NCBI GenBank assembly: GCA_020724465.1
Contig: DYGX01000003.1
Location: 1-64,000, forward strand
Length of the DNA stretch: 64,000 bases
Direction: 5' to 3'
DNA from: Thermoflexus sp.
GTDB lineage: Bacteria > Chloroflexota > Anaerolineae > Aggregatilineales > Aggregatilineaceae
Shown: piece after piece, positions 13,863-22,761 of the stretch
Numbering within the stretch: position 1 is the stretch's first letter
Layout of the letters: each line of letters opens with the position of its first letter
Notes under the pieces: model-generated
Database searches by the model: none
Seen by the model: only the letters and a program-made list of their open reading frames with translations
Told to the model about the DNA's origin: nothing
Position numbers and translations under genes: made by a program

Positions 13863-14480
13863 CTAGCCACAGCCGGGATCGCGCCGGCAGTCCGCGATCC
13901 ATTCCGCGACACTGGCGCGCATCACCGGCGGCAAATAGCCCGCCGCCTCAAGCGCAGGCAGTGCCGCGGCCAGCGCCAGCGCCGGGCGCACCGTCCAGCC
14001 GCGTGCTTCCAGCGCCTCGCGCGCGCCCAGCCCGAGATCCAGCACGGCGACCAGGGCGCGCACATCCAGCCCCACGCCCCCCGCCAGCGTGATGATCGCA
14101 TCCGCCTGCCCCGCGTCGAGCAGCACATCCGACAGCAGCGCGGTGGGGTGCCCCACGTCGTAAGCGCCTTCGATCGCATAGGCCGGAGCGTCCGCGCCTT
14201 GCACGGTGTACACCGCCGGGATCCCGGTTGCCAGGCTCAGCGCGACCGCGATGGGCAGAGCACCCGGCGCGGCCAGCATCCGGTCGATCGCCAGACCGTC
14301 CAGCAGCGGGACGAGCGATCGGGCCACGTCGCGCAGCAACGCCGGGTAGGACGGCAGCCAACCCAGCCGGATCGCAACTGGCCACCAACCCCCGCCCGCC
14401 TGCTCGAAGCGGCCAAAACTGATCAACCCTGCCTCAGCCAGCGACCGCGCCAGCGCCGCGCCATCTGCCTGCGACAGCAT
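13863..14480 (-). CDS. Phosphoribosyltransferase-like protein (divergent PyrE type)
   Basis: A 205-aa protein resembling orotate phosphoribosyltransferases in layout: an N-terminal helix region, GALPIAVALSLATGIPAVY, then IEGAYDVGHPTALLSDVLLDAG, where PyrE has its conserved PRPP-binding loop. The canonical DD-T-G-S residues of that loop are largely replaced, so activity is uncertain. I start it at ATG 14480, which shares its A with the cinA stop (TGATG). A longer ORF reaching 14552 overlaps cinA and has no family match. The stop abuts the MITE-like element. Confidence 0.6.
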   Translation of the reverse strand: MLSQADGAALARSLAEAGLISFGRFEQAGGGWWPVAIRLGWLPSYPALLRDVARSLVPLLDGLAIDRMLAAPGALPIAVALSLATGIPAVYTVQGADAPAYAIEGAYDVGHPTALLSDVLLDAGQADAIITLAGGVGLDVRALVAVLDLGLGAREALEARGWTVRPALALAAALPALEAAGYLPPVMRASVAEWIADCRRDPGCG

Positions 14481-15697
14481 CACTGCAGTCCTTCTCCGGC
14501 AGCCTGGCGCGACAGCCGCCAGGCCATGCTCATCCCCCATGTCCCGGCCCAATACGGCGCCTCGGAATTAGCCCCGCCGAAAGCGTAACACCGGCTGCGC
14601 TCCTCGTGTGCGGTGAGCGCCGTGATCCCTGTGCCTGCGTCGAAGGTCACGATCGCGATCACGACATCGGCGCCGGTTTCTGCCGCCAGACGCTTCGCCT
14701 CGCTGCGCGACAGGTAACAATAATCCAGCGACGCCGGATCGCTGGCCTCGGCCGGGTCCATCCCCAGCCGCGCCAGCAGCGCCGCCAGATCGTCGTCGCA
14801 TGTCTCGCAGGTGATCCCGTCGCCGCTCCCCAGCCGCGCCGCGAAGACCTCGCCTTCGGGGCCTGTGTAGCTGGCCGCCAGTTTCCACCCCCTCTCGCGC
14901 AGCAGCGCGCGGAACACGTCTTCGAGCTGCTCCGTGCCCGTCCCGTAAATGTACTCGCCGACGCGCTCGCGGATGATCGCCTCGGCCTCGGCGATCATCC
15001 GGTCGGCCTCGGCTTCGGTGTCGGCGCGGGCGGTGATGCGGATGTCGGTCTGGCCGGTGTGCGCCGCCAGGCCGACGGTCGGATTGGTCCAGGTCATCAG
15101 ATCGCTGATCCGCGCATCGATCTGGCTCTCGCCAATGCCTGCCGTGCGCAATACCAGCGCCTTGATGATCCCCAGCCCTCCCATCCGCTCGCGCAGATAC
15201 GGGATTACGCTCGCGTCCAGGATGTCCTTCATCTCGCGCGGCACGCCAGGCAGGCTGATGACCGTCCCGATCTCGCTCTCGACGATGAAGCACGGCGCCG
15301 TCCCCAGCCGGTTGTGAATCGGGATCGACCCGGCCGGGATATACGCCTGGACCCGGTTATTCTCGCTCATTTGCGCGCCAAGCTGGCGGAACCGTTCCGC
15401 GATCTGGTCGAGCAGCTCCGGGTGGAACTCAAGCTCGCGCCCGGTCGCCTGCGCGACGGCCTGGCGCGTCATGTCATCGACCGTGGGGCCAAGCCCGCCG
15501 GTGGTGATCACAACGTCGGCGCGGGCCAGCGACGCCCGGATCGCCGCGGCGATGCGCTCCAGGTTGTCGCCCACCGTCGTCAGGTAGAAGATGTTCACGC
15601 CAATATCCCGCAGCTTGCGCGCGATATAAGCGGAATTCGTGTCTACAATCTCCCCAAGCAGCAGTTCGGTCCCGATGCTGATGATCTCGACGTTCAT
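14480..15697 (-). CDS. cinA: CinA family protein
   Basis: 405 aa, the usual two-domain CinA length. The N-terminal MoaB/MogA-like domain (COG1058 type) is well conserved: EIISIGTELLLGEIVDTN, TTGGLGPTVDDMT and SLPGVPREMK. It probably hydrolyses ADP-ribose or a related pyrophosphate. The C-terminal third sits where NMN deamidase (PncC) lies, but the catalytic ESCTGG-type motif is changed to AASYTGPEGEV. The pyridine-nucleotide amidase activity is therefore doubtful. ATG start preceded by GAGAGGAAAGG. Coupled by TGATG overlap to the phosphoribosyltransferase-like gene. Confidence 0.88.
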   Translation of the reverse strand: MNVEIISIGTELLLGEIVDTNSAYIARKLRDIGVNIFYLTTVGDNLERIAAAIRASLARADVVITTGGLGPTVDDMTRQAVAQATGRELEFHPELLDQIAERFRQLGAQMSENNRVQAYIPAGSIPIHNRLGTAPCFIVESEIGTVISLPGVPREMKDILDASVIPYLRERMGGLGIIKALVLRTAGIGESQIDARISDLMTWTNPTVGLAAHTGQTDIRITARADTEAEADRMIAEAEAIIRERVGEYIYGTGTEQLEDVFRALLRERGWKLAASYTGPEGEVFAARLGSGDGITCETCDDDLAALLARLGMDPAEASDPASLDYCYLSRSEAKRLAAETGADVVIAIVTFDAGTGITALTAHEERSRCYAFGGANSEAPYWAGTWGMSMAWRLSRQAAGEGLQ

Positions 15698-16124
15698 GCC
15701 TTTCCTCTCTCAATCGCACGCGGCAACGGCCAGACACACAGCAACCGCCCGGTGACCCAGGCGGCTACACTCGCACACCATTACGCCAGCGGCGGCGCTT
15801 GATCAGAAGAGGTCAAGCGGTGCGGCCCGCACCTCACGACGCCACAGCAGGCTTCCCCGGTGAATCATCCAGTGTAATCGGTGGCGCGCCGCTTTTCAAC
15901 TGCGCCGCGTCCAGCGCCTCTATTCCCTTGGAGGCAAAACGCGATTTCCCGGGCCTTGCCCGGAATCACCAGGCGGTTTGTACGACGTATCACATAATTG
16001 TTAAGATGCATCTTTGCGCCAACACAAATCTCGCTCCGGCAAGCGTCCGATGCTATAGTAGCCATCAGGCAGGCAATTCGGGCTGTGACCTGACACAACG
16101 TCATGCTGCAGACATGAGCCAGGT
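15698..16124. other. Divergent intergenic region between cinA and the yraN-like gene
   Basis: About 430 bp without a convincing gene. A compact hairpin (CCGGGC 15949-15954, GCCCGG 15958-15963) and a TATAGT -10-like box at 16054-16059, facing the yraN-like gene, are the only signals I can name. ORFs of 79 and 109 codons on opposite strands have no ribosome-binding site or recognisable sequence. Confidence 0.5.
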
Positions 16125-16496
16125 ATGACCGACCGGCGGCAATCTCTGGGACGGCACGCCGAAGAACTGGTGGCCGAGCGCCTTATTCGTGCCGGGTATA
16201 TCATCCGCGCGCGGAACTGGCGCGATCCGCTCGGCGAGCTGGACATCATCGCCGAACAGGACGGCGAGATCGTGTTCGTCGAGGTGCGGGCGCGGCGCGG
16301 ACCGCTGGCGGCGGCCCGCAGCCTGGCGCTGGAAAGCGTCAGTCCGCGCAAACAGGCGCGCTTGCTGGCTCTGGCCGAAGCCTACCTTGCAGCGCACGAT
16401 CTGGAGTCCGTCCCCTGGCGAATCGACGTCGCCGCCGTCGCGTTCGACCGGGCTACCGCCAGCATCGAGGTAATCCATCATGCCGTCGCCTGGTAG
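16125..16496 (+). CDS. YraN/UPF0102 family endonuclease-like protein
   Basis: 123-aa protein of the UPF0102 family, which has the restriction-endonuclease fold. Seen here: GRHAEELVAERL, then GELDIIAEQDGEIVFVEVRAR, giving the D-ExK-like metal-binding core with E/V/R in place of Lys. The biological role of the family is poorly known, and DNA processing is assumed. The ribosome-binding site is weak. The end overlaps miaA by 17 bp, so it heads the yraN-miaA-17520 unit. Confidence 0.88.
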   Translation: MTDRRQSLGRHAEELVAERLIRAGYIIRARNWRDPLGELDIIAEQDGEIVFVEVRARRGPLAAARSLALESVSPRKQARLLALAEAYLAAHDLESVPWRIDVAAVAFDRATASIEVIHHAVAW

Positions 16497-17511
16497 CGAC
16501 GCCTGCGGCGTGCAGTGGTCACCCGCGCAGCCAGGCGGCGCCACCACCACAGCGCCCGCGCCGGCTTCCGATGCGCAGCATGCGCGCCGTCCGCTGATCG
16601 TCGTGTTGGGACCCACCGCCACCGGCAAAAGCGCGCTGGGCATCGCGCTCGCGCGGCGCTTTGGCGGCGAGATTGTCAGCGCAGACAGCCGCCAGATCTA
16701 CCGGGGGATGGACATCGGCACCGCCAAGCCCACGCCCGAACAGCGCGCGGCCGTGCCGCACCACCTGCTTGACGTGGTCGACCCCGACCAGACATACACG
16801 CTGGCCGAATACCAGCGGGCCGCCTACGCCGCCATCGACGACATCCACGCCCGTGGCGGGCTGCCGCTGCTGGTCGGCGGCACGGGCCAGTACATCAGCG
16901 CAGTGCTCGAAGGCTGGGGCATCCCCGAAGTGCCGCCCAATCCGGATCTGCGCGCCGAGCTGGAAGCCTTCGCCGCCGTGCACGGCGCGCAGGCCCTGCA
17001 CGAGCGCTTGCGCCAGCACGATCCCGACGCCGCGGCCCGCATCGACTATCGCAACGTCCGCCGGGTGGTGCGGGCGCTTGAAGTCTGCCTGGAGACGGGC
17101 ACGCCGATCTCGGTGCTGCAGCGCAAAACGCCGCCCCCCTATCGCCTGCTGCAGATTGGGCTGACCCTGCCACGCGATCTGCTGCACGCGCGCATCAACC
17201 GGCGCGTGATCCAGATGGTGGAAGACGGGTTGGCGGGCGAGGTGCGCGGCCTGCTCGAAGCGGGCTATACTTGGGAACTGCCGTCGATGAGCGGGCTTGG
17301 CTACGCGCAGTGGCGACCGTACTTTGCCGGCGAGCAGTCGCTCGACGAGACGGTCACCGCCATCCAGCAGGCCACCCGCGCCTTTGCCCGCCGGCAGATC
17401 ACCTGGTTCAAGGGGCACGACAGCGGCATCATATGGCTGGATGTGTCTCAGGATGATCCGGAAGCCGAAGGGATACGGCTGGTCGAAGACTGGATCCTGC
17501 ACGAAGGGTAG
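16480..17511 (+). CDS. miaA: tRNA dimethylallyltransferase
   Basis: Adds a dimethylallyl group to A37 of tRNAs that read UNN codons, 343 aa. The P-loop is GPTATGKS (about residue 44), followed by SADSRQIYRGMDIGTAK and LLVGGTGQYI, all hallmark MiaA motifs. The C-terminal region GLGYAQWRPY and FARRQITWFKG is complete. The first ~35 residues are a Pro/Ala-rich extension not usual in MiaA. Starts further in could be used, but the upstream ATG overlaps the previous gene and is kept. Substrate supply could come from the isoprenoid pathway, which also includes the mevalonate kinase at 38 kb. Confidence 0.95.
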   Translation: MPSPGSDACGVQWSPAQPGGATTTAPAPASDAQHARRPLIVVLGPTATGKSALGIALARRFGGEIVSADSRQIYRGMDIGTAKPTPEQRAAVPHHLLDVVDPDQTYTLAEYQRAAYAAIDDIHARGGLPLLVGGTGQYISAVLEGWGIPEVPPNPDLRAELEAFAAVHGAQALHERLRQHDPDAAARIDYRNVRRVVRALEVCLETGTPISVLQRKTPPPYRLLQIGLTLPRDLLHARINRRVIQMVEDGLAGEVRGLLEAGYTWELPSMSGLGYAQWRPYFAGEQSLDETVTAIQQATRAFARRQITWFKGHDSGIIWLDVSQDDPEAEGIRLVEDWILHEG

Positions 17512-17519
17512 CAAGCAGC

Positions 17520-18254
17520 ATGGCGCGTCGAAGCAGTAACAGCATGCGCGACCGGGTTGGGTTCCTCGACCGCACGCGGTTCGCGCTGGTCATCGGGCTG
17601 GTGCTGTTGGTCGGTGTCACAGTGCTGCCCCGCGTCTACCCGGCGGCCCAGCTGGGACCTCAATGCACCAATCTCGCCGCGCCCATCGGCGGCAACAACC
17701 GCTCGGTGCTGGCTCAGGCCGGCGGCGACCAGCAGGAACTCGGCCTCGAACTGCGCCTGGAAAGCCGCGTCATCACCACCGAGGAACCGCTGATCATTCA
17801 CCTCACCTTCGCCAACCGCGACATCGGCCCGGTCATCCTCTATCTGACCGACGCTACGCCCCCGCTGACCCGGCTAGAAAACGACACCGGCGTCTCGTTC
17901 GAGATCCGGCGTGTGGGCACCGACCAGCCGCTGATAGACAACGCCGCGCCGCGCGGCGCGCCGCAGTCGTACCCCAGCGATCAGCTTCACCTGCTGGGAT
18001 CGCGCACCCGCTGCACGCAGACCTATCGCTACACCGCGCAGCAGCTCAGCGCGATCGGCCTGCAGCCGGGCGAGTACCGTATCCGCGCTTTCTACCGCAA
18101 TCCGAGTTCGGGCGTGCTGCCCCCGCCCGCCTCAGGCCAGCCGCCGACCGCCACCCCCGCCTACACCGATCAGGGTGTGTGGGTCGGCCAGACCTCGTCC
18201 GGAGAAGTGCTCTTCAGCGTGGTCACGCCCGGCTCGCTGCCCCCGGCGGGCTGA
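17520..18254 (+). CDS. Membrane-anchored extracytoplasmic protein, unknown function
   Basis: 244 aa. A basic N-terminus is followed by one hydrophobic helix (about residues 22-40). The rest, about 200 residues, is predicted to be outside the membrane. The outer part has the beta-strand pattern of an Ig-like fold (LIIHLTFANRDIGPVILYL, GEYRIRAFYRNPS) and a Pro-rich segment near the end. Two Cys could form a disulfide. No family recognised. It starts 8 bp after miaA with AAGGG as ribosome-binding site, so it is cotranscribed with a tRNA-modification gene to which it has no evident link. Confidence 0.7.
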   Translation: MARRSSNSMRDRVGFLDRTRFALVIGLVLLVGVTVLPRVYPAAQLGPQCTNLAAPIGGNNRSVLAQAGGDQQELGLELRLESRVITTEEPLIIHLTFANRDIGPVILYLTDATPPLTRLENDTGVSFEIRRVGTDQPLIDNAAPRGAPQSYPSDQLHLLGSRTRCTQTYRYTAQQLSAIGLQPGEYRIRAFYRNPSSGVLPPPASGQPPTATPAYTDQGVWVGQTSSGEVLFSVVTPGSLPPAG

Positions 18255-18260
18255 TCGTGC

Positions 18261-19061
18261 TCAGCGCCGCGTTACGCGGTCGATGCCATCGGCCAGCCAG
18301 TTGATCGCCAGCACGGTCAGGCTCAGCGCCACACCGGGCGCCAACGCCACCCAGGGCGCGGTGCGGAACGCCTGCCGCCCGTCCGCCAGCATCACACCCC
18401 AATCCGGTGCGGCGATGTCGCCCCCAAAGCCCAGGAAGACCAGCGCCGCGCTGTTGAGGATCGCCCAGCTCAGCGTGACGCCTGCAAACGCCAGCAGCGG
18501 CGGCGCGATGGTCGGCAGGATATGCCGCACCAAAATGCCGGCCGGACGCGCACCGATGGCACGGGCCGCCTCGATGTAAGGGCGTGCTCGGGCTTCCAGT
18601 ACGGCGGCGCGCGTCACGCGAGCGTAGGCCGGAATTCCGGCGATCCCCACCGCCGCCGCGATCTGCACGCTCCCGCTGCCCAACAGCGCCAGCAGCGCCA
18701 GCGCCAGCACCAGCGCGGGTACGGCCAGCAGCGCGTCCATCAGTGTCATCAACAGGCCATCCACCCAGCCGCCCGTCGCTCCCGCCGCCGCGCCGACCAG
18801 CAGCCCCGGCCCCAGCGTGATCACCACCGTCAGCAGCGCAACGGCAAATGTCCGACGCCCCCCGTACAACACGCGGCTGTAAACGTCACGGCCCAGCAGG
18901 TCGGTTCCGAACAGGTGCTCGCGCGAGGGGGGTTGGAGTTGCGCTTCCGGCGCCGCCGCGCGCGGATCGTGCGTCGCCAGCAGGGGCGCCAGGGCCGACA
19001 GGGCCAGGACCACGCCGCCCAGCGTCAGCGCCACGGTGAACCGGACCCCGCGCCACTGCAT
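18261..19061 (-). CDS. ABC transporter permease, DppC/OppC type
   Basis: 266 aa inner-membrane permease of a peptide/nickel-type importer. It has the N-terminal helix, the HLFGTDLLGRDVYSRVLYG segment that marks DppC-like proteins, about five further helices and the ATPase-contact EAA loop (EAARAIGARPAGILVRHILP). It lies 6 bp after the partner permease, in one operon with the binding protein. No ATPase subunit gene is present here. Confidence 0.92.
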   Translation of the reverse strand: MQWRGVRFTVALTLGGVVLALSALAPLLATHDPRAAAPEAQLQPPSREHLFGTDLLGRDVYSRVLYGGRRTFAVALLTVVITLGPGLLVGAAAGATGGWVDGLLMTLMDALLAVPALVLALALLALLGSGSVQIAAAVGIAGIPAYARVTRAAVLEARARPYIEAARAIGARPAGILVRHILPTIAPPLLAFAGVTLSWAILNSAALVFLGFGGDIAAPDWGVMLADGRQAFRTAPWVALAPGVALSLTVLAINWLADGIDRVTRR

Positions 19062-19067
19062 GGCCGC

Positions 19068-19991
19068 CTACCCTTCGCGCCGCGTGCGCGGATCGAGCCG
19101 GTGATAGAGCGCGTCCGCTCCGGCGTTGAGCGTGGTATAGACCAGCGCCGCCAGAATGACCAACCCCTGCACCACCGGGTAGTCGCGGTTGGTAACCGCC
19201 GCCAACAGCACCTGCCCCAGCCCACGCCGCACGAAAATCATCTCGGTGATCACCGTGCCGCCCAGCAGAAAACCGGCCTGCAGCGCGACCACCGACACCA
19301 CCGGCAGCAGGCCGACTCGCAAAATATGGTCGATCACGTCGTGTTCGGGCAGGCCTTTGGCGCGGGCGGTCCGGACGAAATCCCCCCGCGCGGCGTCACG
19401 CACGCTGGCCGCGGTCACGCGGGCAATGCTGCCCGCCGTGTGAAAGCCCAGCACCAGCCCCGGCAGGATCACGGCCCGCGGCCCGCTCCCCCCAACACCG
19501 GGAAGCAGATTGAGCGCGACCGTGAACGTGTAAATCGCCAGCGTAGACGTCCAGTAGACCGGTGTCGCCAGCGCCAGCGCCGCCAGCCCGCCTGCCGCCC
19601 AACGCAGCGCCGCAGGACGCCCCAACCCATCCATCACGCCCAGTGTGACGCCCAGCGCCAGGGCCACGCCCAGCGCCGCCAGCGCCAGCGTCAGCGTGGG
19701 CCGGGCGTTCTGCGCGATCAGTTCGAGAACCGGCTGGCCGGTGACAAGCGACACGCCCCAGCGCCCGCGCGCCACGTCCAACCAGTACCGCCCATACTGG
19801 ATCGGAAGGGGATCGTCGAGGCCAAGCCCGGCACGCTGCGCGTCAATCTGCGCCTCGGACGCGCCGGCGCGAGCCATGGTCGCGTCGAGCGCGTCACCCG
19901 GCGCCCAGCGCAGCGCCACAAACGACAGGCTCGCCGCCAGCCAGACCACTGCCAGCGCCATCGCGCCGCGCCGCGCCAGAAAGGGCAGCAT
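19068..19991 (-). CDS. ABC transporter permease, DppB/OppB type
   Basis: About 307 aa permease, partner of the DppC-like protein. It has an N-terminal helix, the periplasmic region with LGLDDPLPIQYGRYWLDVARG, then the transmembrane core and an EAA-like loop (TARAKGLPEHDVIDHILR). The reading frame is open to 20039, but GAGGGCGA precedes the ATG at 19991. That start lies 9 bp after the binding-protein stop and gives the normal N-terminus. Confidence 0.92.
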   Translation of the reverse strand: MLPFLARRGAMALAVVWLAASLSFVALRWAPGDALDATMARAGASEAQIDAQRAGLGLDDPLPIQYGRYWLDVARGRWGVSLVTGQPVLELIAQNARPTLTLALAALGVALALGVTLGVMDGLGRPAALRWAAGGLAALALATPVYWTSTLAIYTFTVALNLLPGVGGSGPRAVILPGLVLGFHTAGSIARVTAASVRDAARGDFVRTARAKGLPEHDVIDHILRVGLLPVVSVVALQAGFLLGGTVITEMIFVRRGLGQVLLAAVTNRDYPVVQGLVILAALVYTTLNAGADALYHRLDPRTRREG

Positions 19992-19999
19992 CGTCGCCC

Positions 20000-21643
20000 T
20001 CAGCCGGTATACTGGAAGTTGCGCAGCAGCGGCCACCACCCCTGCGCGCTGAAGATCACCCCATCCAGGCGCGACGAGACGCCGACCAGGTTGACGTATT
20101 CGCGGATCGGCAGCACGACGGCCTGCTCCATGATCCGCTGCTGGGCGGCGGAATAGAGCGCCTGGCGCATCTCCGGCGCGCTCTGACGCACCGCTTCGTA
20201 GAGCACCTGATCAAGCTGCGGATCGCTCAGGCCGGACCAGTTATTGACCGCCCCGCTCAGATAAAAGCGGTTCAGGATGCTCGGATCAACGCCAAAGTCG
20301 TAGAACGCGATCACGTCGTAGTCATCGTCGCGCACGCGCTGGCGCAGCGTCGGAAAATCCGGCACCTGAACCAGATCGGTCCGAATGCCCAGATCGCGCC
20401 ACTGGCTTTGCAGAAGCTGGGCCACTTCAGGCATCTGATTCCACGGGCCGAAGACCACCGTCAGCGTGAGCGGCTCGCCGTCCACATCCAGGAACCCGTC
20501 GCCGTTCGTGTCGGCCAGTCCCTGCGCTGCCAGCAGCGAGCGCGCCTGGTTCAGGTCGAATGGGTACATCTGCTCGACCGCCGGGTCGTAATACATCACG
20601 GTCGAGGTAAGCGGGCCGTGCGCCACCGGCGAGCGCCCCTGATAGACCGCATCCACGATTTCGGTGCGGTTGGTGCCGTAGAGCAGCGCCTGGCGGATCG
20701 ACGCCGAATCCAGCGGGGCACGGCGCGTGTTGAAGAAGAACTGCTGGGGTGTGCCCGGAATCGGCACCTGGTAAACCGTCACCTCGACGTTCCCCGCCAG
20801 CAACTCCGCATCGGTCGGCAGCAGCTCGCCAACCACCTGCACCTCGCCGCTCTCCAGCGCCAGGCTGCGCGTCGCCGGGTCCGTGTAGAAGCGAAACTCG
20901 ATTGTCTCCAGCGACGCGTCGGTCACCGGCGCGTAGAAGACCGGCCCCCAGGCATAATCCTCGTTGCGCTCCAGGCGAATGAGTTGGCCCGGCACGAATT
21001 CGACCAGCCTGTAGGGGCCGGTTCCCACCTGATGCCACTGGTAGCTGTTGTTGGTCGTCGCCGCCAGCGCCGCCGGGCTGGCGATGCCCAGATACACCTG
21101 GCTCAACGCGTCGAGCAGCGGCGCGTAGGGCTGGCTGAGCCTGAGCGTGATAGTGTACGGATCGACGATTTCGTACCCGGTGTACGACTCCAGCAGCACC
21201 CGCGCCTTCTGCGAACCAACGCTGGAATTCATGATCCGGTCCAGCGTGGTAGCCACCGCCGAGGCGTCGAAGGGGGTGCCGTCGTGGAAATGGACGTTCT
21301 GCTTGAGGTAGAACGTCCAGGCCAGCCCGTCGGCAGACATCTCCCACCGCTCCGCCAGGCCCGGCACGAAATCCAGCGTCTGCGGATGCCGGTAGACCAG
21401 CGTGTCGTACACCGAAAAGAAGGGGATGCCCAGCTCGTTCGACTGGTGAATGTGCGGGTCGAAGCCGGACGGGTTCAGCGTCAGCCCATAGACGATCCGG
21501 TTCCCGCGGCGCGGCGCCGTGCCGTCGTCATCGCCGAGAGCGAGCGCCACAACAATCGCCGTGACCAGCAGGCACGCCACTCCCAAGACGCCCAGCACGC
21601 CCAGGCGAAGCGGCGCGCGCCTGCGCTTTCGCTCGATACCCAT
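20000..21643 (-). CDS. ABC transporter substrate-binding protein, family 5 (peptide/nickel type)
   Basis: Extracytoplasmic solute-binding protein, 547 aa from the chosen start. After a basic N-terminus there is one hydrophobic segment (signal or anchor). The SBP_bac_5 core then follows: PSGFDPHIHQSNE, VYDTLVYRHPQT, VHFHDGTPFDASAV and GTGPYRLVEFVPG. The frame is open to 21871, but a promoter at 21788-21816 would lie inside that extension, so the true start is ATG 21643 or ATG 21682. First gene of the importer operon. The substrate is not readable from sequence. Confidence 0.9.
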   Translation of the reverse strand: MGIERKRRRAPLRLGVLGVLGVACLLVTAIVVALALGDDDGTAPRRGNRIVYGLTLNPSGFDPHIHQSNELGIPFFSVYDTLVYRHPQTLDFVPGLAERWEMSADGLAWTFYLKQNVHFHDGTPFDASAVATTLDRIMNSSVGSQKARVLLESYTGYEIVDPYTITLRLSQPYAPLLDALSQVYLGIASPAALAATTNNSYQWHQVGTGPYRLVEFVPGQLIRLERNEDYAWGPVFYAPVTDASLETIEFRFYTDPATRSLALESGEVQVVGELLPTDAELLAGNVEVTVYQVPIPGTPQQFFFNTRRAPLDSASIRQALLYGTNRTEIVDAVYQGRSPVAHGPLTSTVMYYDPAVEQMYPFDLNQARSLLAAQGLADTNGDGFLDVDGEPLTLTVVFGPWNQMPEVAQLLQSQWRDLGIRTDLVQVPDFPTLRQRVRDDDYDVIAFYDFGVDPSILNRFYLSGAVNNWSGLSDPQLDQVLYEAVRQSAPEMRQALYSAAQQRIMEQAVVLPIREYVNLVGVSSRLDGVIFSAQGWWPLLRNFQYTG

Positions 21644-21787
21644 ATGCTTGATCGCTTCCTCTCGCCCGCGCCTGAACTGCATGTGCCCCGCGCTGGTTGG
21701 CGCGCGGACGTCAGGCGCGCATTCGCGCACCGCGCCGTAGGCGGCAGGCACGGTGCGCGGTACAATCATCCATCTGGTGGCGGACGA

Positions 21788-21816
21788 AGTGTACCACCGC
21801 CTGAGAGGGTCTTCAA
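21788..21816 (-). promoter_or_regulatory. Promoter of the peptide-type importer operon
   Basis: TTGAAG (-35, 21811-21816), 17-bp spacer, TACACT (-10, 21788-21793), facing the binding-protein gene. It helps exclude the longer reading-frame start. Confidence 0.6.
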
Positions 21817-21855
21817 TAGGGATCGACGCCGCGCGCACAGCCGGGAGCGACCGTT

Positions 21856-22761
21856 TTGTCTTTTGAACCAATCTTGCTGGCGCCAGAAGAAGAGCCGGTC
21901 GAGGTCTACCCGTACCGGCGCGTCTGGCAGACCACCTGGATCGAAGTCTTACTGCTCTTTTTCGTCGTGGCCGGGGTTTACGCTGCCGCTGAGGTGTTTG
22001 GCCTGCTACCGCGCAATCTGCGCGACGGCAACGGCAAGCTGGCGCTGGCGCTGCTGCCGCTGGCCGCCTGGCTGCTGATCTCGTACCGGGGCGAGCGGCG
22101 CGCGCCGGAGCCGCGCCCGCACCTGCTGAGCGTGCTGCTGCTCGGCGCGCTGGTTGCCAACGCCATTGCGGTTCCCCTTTCCGAGCGTCTGTTTACGCCG
22201 GACCGCTGGCTGCCGCAGCAGGGATTTTTCGGGCGCGTGCTGGGCTACACCTTCACCGTCAGCTTCACGGCAGAGTTTCTCAAATACGCCGTGCTGCGCT
22301 ATACCGTCTGGATGACCCACATCCATCAGCGGCTGGACGCGGCGGCCTACGCGCTGGCCGTTTCGCTCGGCTTCGCCGTAATGCTCAACGTGCGCTTCGC
22401 GCTCGATTCGGACGCGACCGTTGTCGCGACCGGGCTGTGGGTGGCGTCGAACACCTTCTCGCATCTCGCGACGGGTCTGCTGGTGGGCTTCTTTCTGGGC
22501 GAGTTGCGCCTTACCCGCCAGCCCGTGTTCTGGATGCCCGCCGGGTTGCTGACCGCCGCGTTTGCGGGCGGGCTGTATTATGGCTTCCGCGGTATCGCAA
22601 TCGTCAGCGGCCTGGGCATCGGTGAAACCGCCAGCTCGCCGGTTCGCGGGCTGGCCCTCGCCTTCGGGCTGATCGCCGCCGTCCTGCTGAGTCTGGCCTT
22701 CCTCATCCAGAGCGCGGACGAGCGCCAGCAAGCCATCGCCAGCCGCCGGGAGTTGCTATGA
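21856..22761 (+). CDS. PrsW-like polytopic membrane protein
   Basis: 301 aa with about eight transmembrane helices. The pattern resembles the PrsW/CPBP-type intramembrane protease family: E140 and K143 in TAEFLKY, D161 in DAAAYALAVSLGFA, and H203 in SNTFSHLATG. The usual EE pair is AE, and the family's second acidic/Asn position is LNVRF, so it is divergent. PrsW cleaves anti-sigma factors in Bacillus; no sigma or anti-sigma gene is seen here. TTG start preceded by GGAG. The next gene overlaps by ATGA, giving a coupled three-gene operon. Confidence 0.7.
   Translation: MSFEPILLAPEEEPVEVYPYRRVWQTTWIEVLLLFFVVAGVYAAAEVFGLLPRNLRDGNGKLALALLPLAAWLLISYRGERRAPEPRPHLLSVLLLGALVANAIAVPLSERLFTPDRWLPQQGFFGRVLGYTFTVSFTAEFLKYAVLRYTVWMTHIHQRLDAAAYALAVSLGFAVMLNVRFALDSDATVVATGLWVASNTFSHLATGLLVGFFLGELRLTRQPVFWMPAGLLTAAFAGGLYYGFRGIAIVSGLGIGETASSPVRGLALAFGLIAAVLLSLAFLIQSADERQQAIASRRELL

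Noticed and set aside
15799-16128. Frames of 109 (plus) and 79 (minus) codons between cinA and the yraN-like gene
   Set aside because: They overlap each other on opposite strands and lack ribosome-binding sites and recognisable sequence.
21644-21871. Long N-terminal extension of the binding protein
   Set aside because: It would overlap the divergent PrsW-like gene and contain the operon's own promoter.
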